A stretch of 55,894 bases of DNA, from contig RDRZ01000015.1 in NCBI GenBank assembly GCA_003709165.1, positions 1-55,894 of the forward strand, read 5' to 3'. Below the pieces are notes generated by a model. The model did not search any database. It worked only from the letters and a program-made list of their open reading frames with translations, and was not told the origin of the DNA. Each line of letters starts with the position of its first letter. The first letter of the stretch is position 1. The position numbers were made by a program, and so were the translations under genes. The stretch comes from Flavobacteriaceae bacterium PRS1. Lineage in GTDB: Bacteria > Bacteroidota > Bacteroidia > Flavobacteriales > Flavobacteriaceae. Below, one piece after another: positions 51,042 to 55,894 of the stretch.

Positions 51042-51308
51042 TCACTTTTCATCCAAAAAATAATCATTTACCAAATCTATATAAATACGTTTGGCTTCTT
51101 TTTCACTAATATCTTTGGCTTGAAATAAGGCATTGGTTTTAAACGCATTTATAATGGCTTTACTACTACTTGGCCTGCCATAATCGTTGGTTGCTTTTTT
51201 GTAGTAAGCATACAAGCGCAACAAAGTGTCAGCAGGAAAAGGTTTTGTATATGCATTTACACGCTTTACGGCATCATGAAATTTTATATCTAATTCTTCA
51301 GAAGTCAT
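51042..51308 (-). CDS. Acyl-CoA-binding protein
   Basis: An 88-aa four-helix ACBP: FHDAVKRVNAYTKPFPADTLLRLYAYYKKATNDYG with the acyl-CoA-binding Tyr/Lys (YAYYKKAT), KAIINAFKTNAL, and EKEAKRIYIDLVNDY. The usual KWDAW motif is replaced by NAFKTNAL, so affinity may differ. Its start overlaps the psd stop by 1 bp, forming a phospholipid operon with psd and cdsA. Confidence 0.9.
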   Translation of the reverse strand: MTSEELDIKFHDAVKRVNAYTKPFPADTLLRLYAYYKKATNDYGRPSSSKAIINAFKTNALFQAKDISEKEAKRIYIDLVNDYFLDEK

Positions 51309-51958
51309 TATATTTCGGCTATAATACTTTCGCCACCACGTACTTTTTGGTTTAGTTTTACTTTAATAGTTGTGTCTAAAGGTAAAAATAAATCTACTCT
51401 CGAACCAAATTTAATAAAACCAGAATCTTCTCCCTGAATTATTTTATCATTAAGTTTAGCATAGTTTACTATACGTCTTGCAATTGCTCCTGCAATTTGA
51501 CGATATAGCACTTTGCCATAGGTTTGGTTTTCTACTACAACTGTTGTCCGTTCGTTTTCTTCGCTGGATTTTGGATGCCAGGCAACTAAATATTTTCCAG
51601 GATGATATTTGCTAAACACTACATTTCCACTAATAGGATAACGTGTTACATGTACATTTATAGGCGACATAAATACACTTATTTGAAGGCGCTTATCGTT
51701 AAAGTATTCGTTTTCAAAAACTTCTTCAATAACTACAACTTTGCCATCTACAGGAGCAAGTACTTGATTATCGTTTAATTCGGTTTTTCGTTTTGGGTTT
51801 CTAAAAAACTGAAGAATTAAAATCAGTACTAATATTAAACCAATTTGTAGCGTACTTTGTAGCCAAGAAGTATTTACAAAAGCATCAACCAACAGAACAA
51901 ACAGAACTACAAACACAAATGTTATTAATATGATTTTATGACCTTCTTTATGAAACAT
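51308..51958 (-). CDS. psd: Phosphatidylserine decarboxylase (short form)
   Basis: A 216-aa pyruvoyl enzyme producing phosphatidylethanolamine. Two N-terminal membrane helices, VLAPVDGKVVVIEEV, SVFMSPINVHVTRYPISG, YHPGKYLVAWHPKSSEENERTT (family blocks), and the self-cleavage site at Ser in GFIKFGSRVDLFLP. It is the short archaeal/Bacteroidetes type. It overlaps cdsA by 11 bp. Confidence 0.94.
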   Translation of the reverse strand: MFHKEGHKIILITFVFVVLFVLLVDAFVNTSWLQSTLQIGLILVLILILQFFRNPKRKTELNDNQVLAPVDGKVVVIEEVFENEYFNDKRLQISVFMSPINVHVTRYPISGNVVFSKYHPGKYLVAWHPKSSEENERTTVVVENQTYGKVLYRQIAGAIARRIVNYAKLNDKIIQGEDSGFIKFGSRVDLFLPLDTTIKVKLNQKVRGGESIIAEI

Positions 51959-52769
51959 ATTTTAAAATTCTTAAAAACAAATAAATAAATGGTGCAGCAA
52001 AAATAATACTGTCTAATCTGTCAAGCAATCCTCCGTGTCCTGGCATAATTACACCACTATCTTTAACCTTTGCCTGTCGTTTATATTTAGATTCTATTAA
52101 ATCTCCGATAGTACCGAAAACGCTAATAATTATACTCATAATCAGCCAACTTGTAGAATCTAAAGTCCCTGTAAATTTAGCAATAAAATAACTAGCTATG
52201 CAAGAAAACAATAATCCTCCGAGAAAGCCTTCAACCGTTTTTTTAGGCGAAATGCTTACAAACAGTTTCTGTTTGCCAAAATTCTTCCCAATTAAATAGG
52301 CGAACGAATCGTTAACCCAAACTAAAATAAAAGCACCTAATAATATATTAGGGTTGAAATTGTCGTAATAATTTGCAATAAGTATAATAAAAATAAAAGC
52401 GCTCGATAAATAGAACGTGGAATTGATATAACGTTTGGTTATAAAAATCGGGAGTGTTTTTTCGGAGAATAAATCTTTAATTAAAAACAATTGTACAAAA
52501 ATGGTAAGCACATGCAATATCTGGATTGCTTCTCTAAAGCCTTCGCTGGAATCTAAAACTAACTGCCAATAGGCAAAAGTGAGATACAAAACAATAAAAA
52601 TGATGTACGAAATAAAACCCTTTAAGTGTATTAGTTTATTAAACTCGGCAATGCAAATTAAACCGAAAACAAAAAATAAGGCAATTAGTGCGTGTTGAGA
52701 ATTTAAAGCAAGTAAAAACAAAGAGATGTATAAAACACCAGAAAATGCTCGAATAAAAAATTCCTTCAT
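51948..52769 (-). CDS. cdsA: Phosphatidate cytidylyltransferase
   Basis: A 273-aa polytopic membrane enzyme making CDP-diacylglycerol. The C-terminal signature is present: SISPKKTVEGFLGG, SVFGTIGDLIESKYKRQAKVKDSGVIMPGHGGLLDRLDS (split landmarks: metal-site Asp residues in GDLIESKYKR and GGLLDRLDS). Its first base coincides with the end of the LUD gene. Confidence 0.95.
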   Translation of the reverse strand: MKEFFIRAFSGVLYISLFLLALNSQHALIALFFVFGLICIAEFNKLIHLKGFISYIIFIVLYLTFAYWQLVLDSSEGFREAIQILHVLTIFVQLFLIKDLFSEKTLPIFITKRYINSTFYLSSAFIFIILIANYYDNFNPNILLGAFILVWVNDSFAYLIGKNFGKQKLFVSISPKKTVEGFLGGLLFSCIASYFIAKFTGTLDSTSWLIMSIIISVFGTIGDLIESKYKRQAKVKDSGVIMPGHGGLLDRLDSIIFAAPFIYLFLRILKYVS

Positions 52770-53374
52770 TATAAGTCTTCTAACAAGAGCAAATATAAGT
52801 TTTTTGAACTACTTACATAGCTTAAGAAATCTTTATCGTCACAAGCTTTAAAGTGCTTGATTGTAGTAATATTGGTAGGAATTTTATTTCTATTTTTTTC
52901 TTTAATACCTCTTAAACCTTCACTTATGGTTTCTACAAATTGGCTTGTTGTGGCAAAAATTATAAAGTTAGGAGGCAGTTCTTTTAGTCTTTTATCGGCT
53001 ATTTGATTATAAGATATTAATAAAGAACCATCATTTGAAATTAAAAATTCGCATGTCGTGAAAAAAAAAGTACAATCACTAATGTTTTTGCTGGTTTCAA
53101 AATCAAAACTTTTAAACTTATTAGCTAACCGTTCATCAAAAAGGAGTACTTTTTTGTCTTTCCAATCATTTTCTTGAATAATGGAATTAAGATTTTGGTT
53201 CACTTCGTCTATATCTTCACAGTACAAAAATTTTCCTCCGTTTGCTTTAAAGTTTATAGTAAAACGTTCATCAATTGGAAGTTTAATTTCGGGCATATAC
53301 TTGCCTCTCTCATCATCTTGAATTTCATTTCGAGAGTCTTTTGATGAACTAAAAATTTTACGAAATAGGCTCAT
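52769..53374 (-). CDS. LUD domain (LutC/YkgG-like) protein
   Basis: A 201-aa protein. The LUD fold is suggested by GGKFLYCEDIDEVNQNL, VLLFDERLANKF, CEFLISNDGSLLISYNQIADKRL and PNFIIFATTSQFVETISEGLRGI. LUD proteins such as LutC act in lactate utilisation, but this stand-alone flavobacterial form precedes cdsA and psd and its role is unknown. TATCTTTG at 53417-53424 likely drives the four-gene unit. Confidence 0.85.
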   Translation of the reverse strand: MSLFRKIFSSSKDSRNEIQDDERGKYMPEIKLPIDERFTINFKANGGKFLYCEDIDEVNQNLNSIIQENDWKDKKVLLFDERLANKFKSFDFETSKNISDCTFFFTTCEFLISNDGSLLISYNQIADKRLKELPPNFIIFATTSQFVETISEGLRGIKEKNRNKIPTNITTIKHFKACDDKDFLSYVSSSKNLYLLLLEDL

Positions 53375-53416
53375 TTAGGATTTTGCTATTAATCAGTTTT
53401 TATTTTCTTAATGTTT

Positions 53417-53424
53417 CAAAGATA
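53417..53424 (-). promoter_or_regulatory. Promoter box (TATCTTTG) of the LUD-cdsA-psd-ACBP unit
   Basis: TAnnTTTG on the minus strand, 42 bp before the LUD gene start, separating it from ftsH. Confidence 0.5.
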
Positions 53425-53472
53425 TAAAATCTTATAATAAACTAATCGGAAATCTATTAATTTCTAAAAATT

Positions 53473-55410
53473 CTATTTTATTACAGCAATGTCTTCCTCT
53501 TTTTTCTCAAAAGGTCTTTTGCCAAAAATCTTTTCTAAATTGTCTTTAAAAATAACTTCTTTTTCAAGTAGTACTTCTGCGAGTTTTGTTAATTTTTTCT
53601 TATTTTTCTCTAGTATTTTTATGGCTCGTTGATATTGTTCTTCAATAATGCTAGAGATTTCTTTATCTATTAGGGCAGCAGTTTTTTCACTATATGGTTT
53701 GGTAAATCCATACTCGTTTTGTCCGGAAGAATCGTAATAGGTTAAGTTTCCTATTTTATCGTTTAATCCATAAATGGTTACCATAGCTCTGGCTTGTTTA
53801 GTTACTTTTTCTAAATCGCTCAATGCTCCTGTAGATATTTCATTAAATATTACTTTTTCGGCAGCACGACCACCTAAAGTAGCACACATTTCGTCCAGAA
53901 TTTGTTTTGGACGAACAATTAATCGCTCTTCAGGTAAATACCAAGCAGCACCTAACGATTGTCCTCGTGGTACAATAGTAACCTTAACCAAAGGTGCAGC
54001 ATATTCAAGCATCCAGCTTACAGTTGCATGACCTGCTTCGTGAAAAGCAACAGCTTTTTTTTCGGCTGGAGTAATAATTTTATTCTTCTTTTCCAGTCCT
54101 CCAATAATTCTATCTACTGCATCGAGAAAATCTTGTTTACCAACAGATTTTTTTCCTTTACGAGCAGCTATCAGTGCAGCTTCATTACACACATTAGCAA
54201 TATCTGCTCCAGAGAATCCAGGAGTTTGTTTAGATAAAAAATCGACATCCAAACCTCTTGCTTTTTTTAAAGGTCTTAAATGAACTTCAAATATTTCCTT
54301 ACGTTCTCGAATATCTGGTAAATCGACAAATATTTGTCTGTCAAAACGTCCAGCTCTCAAAAGGGCTTTGTCTAAAATATCAACTCTATTTGTTGCTGCA
54401 AGCACAATAACATTTGAGTTTGTTCCAAAACCATCCATTTCCGATAACAATTGGTTTAATGTATTCTCGCGCTCATCGTTACCACCACTTATTGCGTTTC
54501 TTCCTCTTGCTCTACCAATGGCATCTATTTCGTCAATAAAAATAATTGAAGGTGCTTTTTCTTTTGCTTGTTTAAATAAATCACGAACTCTCGATGCTCC
54601 TACACCTACAAACATCTCAACAAAATCGGATCCAGAAAGGGAGTAAAAAGGCACTTTGGCTTCACCAGCTACGGCTTTTGCCAATAAGGTTTTTCCTGTC
54701 CCTGGAGCTCCAATGAGTAATGCTCCTTTAGGAATTTTACCGCCTAATGATGTGTATTTTTCCGGGTTTTTAAGAAAATCAACAATTTCTTCAACTTCTT
54801 CTTTTGCACCTTCTAAACCTGCAACATCTTTAAACGTGATTTTAACATCTGAATTCTGGTCGAAAAGTTTTGCCTTCGATTTTCCTATATTAAAAATTTG
54901 TCCAGCTCCACCACCAGCGCCTCCAGACATACGTCTCATAATAAAAATCCAAACGCCGATTATTACTACAAAAGGAAGAATTCCTATTAAGAAATCTCCC
55001 CAAACGTTTTGTTCGGTTTCGTAGTTAATTACTGTATTCAGGTTGTTATCGCTTATCACTTTGTTTAATTGGTTTTCAAAATTTTGAAGGTCTCCAAACT
55101 CAAAATAATAATTTGAAGTTTTTCCAGCAATAGGAATTAGTTGTTGTTTAATTGAGTTTTTATGTATTTCTTTTCTTGAAGCTTCAGTAGTTAAATAAAT
55201 TTTAGCTTTACGTCTATTTACAATTTGAACTTTATCAACATCGCCATCTTTTAAATACTTAAAAAATTCAGAAGGAGTGGTAAGATTTCCTGTGGAAGAA
55301 CCTAATCCTGAAAATACATTAATAGCCAAGAAAATAACAATGACAATTCCATAAACCCAATACTGACTGAACTTTGGCTTTTTATTTGTTGTTTTTTTAT
55401 CTTTCAACAT
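53473..55410 (-). CDS. ftsH: ATP-dependent zinc metalloprotease FtsH
   Basis: A 645-aa membrane protease for quality control. Two N-terminal helices flank a periplasmic domain; GxGGGAGQ-rich linker; the AAA+ module has Walker [16 protein letters not shown], Walker [16 protein letters not shown] and the [24 protein letters not shown] (landmark); the protease has [10 protein letters not shown] with the distal Asp in [13 protein letters not shown]. The pore motif [17 protein letters not shown] is intact. rsfS lies 10 bp upstream. Confidence 0.97.
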   Translation of the reverse strand: MLKDKKTTNKKPKFSQYWVYGIVIVIFLAINVFSGLGSSTGNLTTPSEFFKYLKDGDVDKVQIVNRRKAKIYLTTEASRKEIHKNSIKQQLIPIAGKTSNYYFEFGDLQNFENQLNKVISDNNLNTVINYETEQNVWGDFLIGILPFVVIIGVWIFIMRRMSGGAGGGAGQIFNIGKSKAKLFDQNSDVKITFKDVAGLEGAKEEVEEIVDFLKNPEKYTSLGGKIPKGALLIGAPGTGKTLLAKAVAGEAKVPFYSLSGSDFVEMFVGVGASRVRDLFKQAKEKAPSIIFIDEIDAIGRARGRNAISGGNDERENTLNQLLSEMDGFGTNSNVIVLAATNRVDILDKALLRAGRFDRQIFVDLPDIRERKEIFEVHLRPLKKARGLDVDFLSKQTPGFSGADIANVCNEAALIAARKGKKSVGKQDFLDAVDRIIGGLEKKNKIITPAEKKAVAFHEAGHATVSWMLEYAAPLVKVTIVPRGQSLGAAWYLPEERLIVRPKQILDEMCATLGGRAAEKVIFNEISTGALSDLEKVTKQARAMVTIYGLNDKIGNLTYYDSSGQNEYGFTKPYSEKTAALIDKEISSIIEEQYQRAIKILEKNKKKLTKLAEVLLEKEVIFKDNLEKIFGKRPFEKKEEDIAVIK

Positions 55411-55420
55411 TAAATGTGTT

Positions 55421-55792
55421 TTAGTAAGCGGTTTTTATTTCGATTGTTTTTGCGTCTCCCCAAAGACTTTCAATATCATAATACTCTCTAATATGTTTTT
55501 GGAACACATGTACAACTACATTTACATAATCCATTAAAACCCATTCGGCGTTATTACTTCCTTCTATATGCCAAGGTTTATCTTTAATTTCTTTACTTAC
55601 CTTTTTTTGAATAGAACTTACAATGGCATTTACTTGTGTGTTTGAAGTGCCTTCGCAAATAATAAAATAATCGCAAACGGTGTTTTCTAATTCTCTTAAA
55701 TCTAAAATATTTGTGTTTTGCCCTTTTACATCTTCTATGCCATCTAATATTACTGCTATTAGCTGGTCTGCGTTACTATTTTTACTCGTCAT
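55421..55792 (-). CDS. rsfS: Ribosomal silencing factor RsfS
   Basis: A 123-aa protein that binds uL14 and blocks subunit joining in starvation. CDYFIICEGTSNTQVNAIVSSI, DKPWHIEGSNNAEWVLMDYVNVVVHVF (family block) and REYYDIESLWGDAK are diagnostic. It is the first gene of the rsfS-ftsH unit, with a TAAATTTG box at 55813-55820. Confidence 0.95.
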   Translation of the reverse strand: MTSKNSNADQLIAVILDGIEDVKGQNTNILDLRELENTVCDYFIICEGTSNTQVNAIVSSIQKKVSKEIKDKPWHIEGSNNAEWVLMDYVNVVVHVFQKHIREYYDIESLWGDAKTIEIKTAY

Positions 55793-55812
55793 TAATATTT
55801 ATTAAATTTGTG

Positions 55813-55820
55813 CAAATTTA
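55813..55820 (-). promoter_or_regulatory. rsfS promoter box (TAAATTTG), divergent from a possible plus-strand promoter
   Basis: TAnnTTTG on the minus strand, 20 bp before the ATG. On the plus strand TATTTTTG at 55824-55831 could serve a divergent gene; an ATGCGT at 55889-55894 may be its first codons (birA is the usual neighbour in flavobacteria, from memory), cut off by the window end. Confidence 0.45.
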
Positions 55821-55894
55821 TCATATTTTTGGCTCTTTACAGCTTTAATAATCTTAAGAAAATTATAATTTAAAATTTCTTCTTCTTTATGCGT

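Overview
The window is a low-GC chromosomal stretch from a member of the Bacteroidetes, almost certainly the Flavobacteriaceae. The evidence is a Na+-translocating NADH:quinone reductase operon, a type IX secretion plug protein, flavobacterial DUF families (DUF6695, DUF6702, DUF5103, DUF6503), a complete kynurenine-to-2-aminomuconate pathway, and many promoters of the Bacteroidetes TAnnTTTG type. No rRNA, tRNA, CRISPR array or autonomous transposon was found.

Layout. 1-3.4 kb: a chimeric reading frame that joins the middle of a P5C dehydrogenase to the C-terminal part of an NRDE/TANGO2-like protein, then a DUF6695 protein, ApaG and the T9SS plug protein. 3.6-11.9 kb: nqrABCDEF plus apbE, whose product attaches FMN to NqrB and NqrC. 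Three junctions of the nqr operon (B/C, C/D, D/E) hold inserted cassettes edged by inverted arrays of 7- or 9-bp units. One cassette carries an intact four-helix-bundle gene, one a decayed relic, one no gene. 12-16.9 kb: methyltransferase, a GxxExxY gene in the same kind of bracket, map, a HAD-like protein, gpmI, pepE. 17-21.1 kb: envelope proteins, a large M1 metallopeptidase and TatA. 21.1-29.5 kb: an O-methyltransferase and the minus-strand kynurenine cluster (kynU, kmo, RidA-type deaminase, semialdehyde dehydrogenase, an SDR lacking its YxxxK motif, 3-HAO, ACMSD), with a palindromic repeat in nearly every gap. 29.5-34 kb: DUF6503 lipoprotein, msrA, a coiled-coil protein with a cysteine-free zinc-ribbon region, a Nif3-like protein and divergent lpxK. 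34-37.3 kb: a decaying segment with a hybrid histidine kinase (lost start codon, frameshift, nonsense) and a frameshifted gapA. 37.3-47.2 kb: lipA, an Nramp-related transporter, two ECF sigma factors (one with an anti-sigma factor), a glycosyltransferase, a small Cys-rich membrane protein that may be the NqrM equivalent, murB, an aminotransferase, an aspartyl protease with PDZ domain, and a DUF1573 protein. 47.4-55.9 kb: valS with an in-frame heptamer array, a 215-bp structured repeat next to a small membrane gene, then the ACBP-psd-cdsA-LUD operon, ftsH and rsfS.

Most notable is a recurring insertion architecture. Small ORFs (a four-helix-bundle protein and a GxxExxY PD-(D/E)XK-like protein) sit between inverted arrays of short units (AGTNNNC with 7-bp period, AGTNNNTAA with about 9-bp period, ATTMGTGNN with 9-10-bp period) that lie flush against host genes and supply their stop or start codons. 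This resembles the 23S rRNA intervening sequences that encode four-helix-bundle proteins, but here inside mRNA operons.
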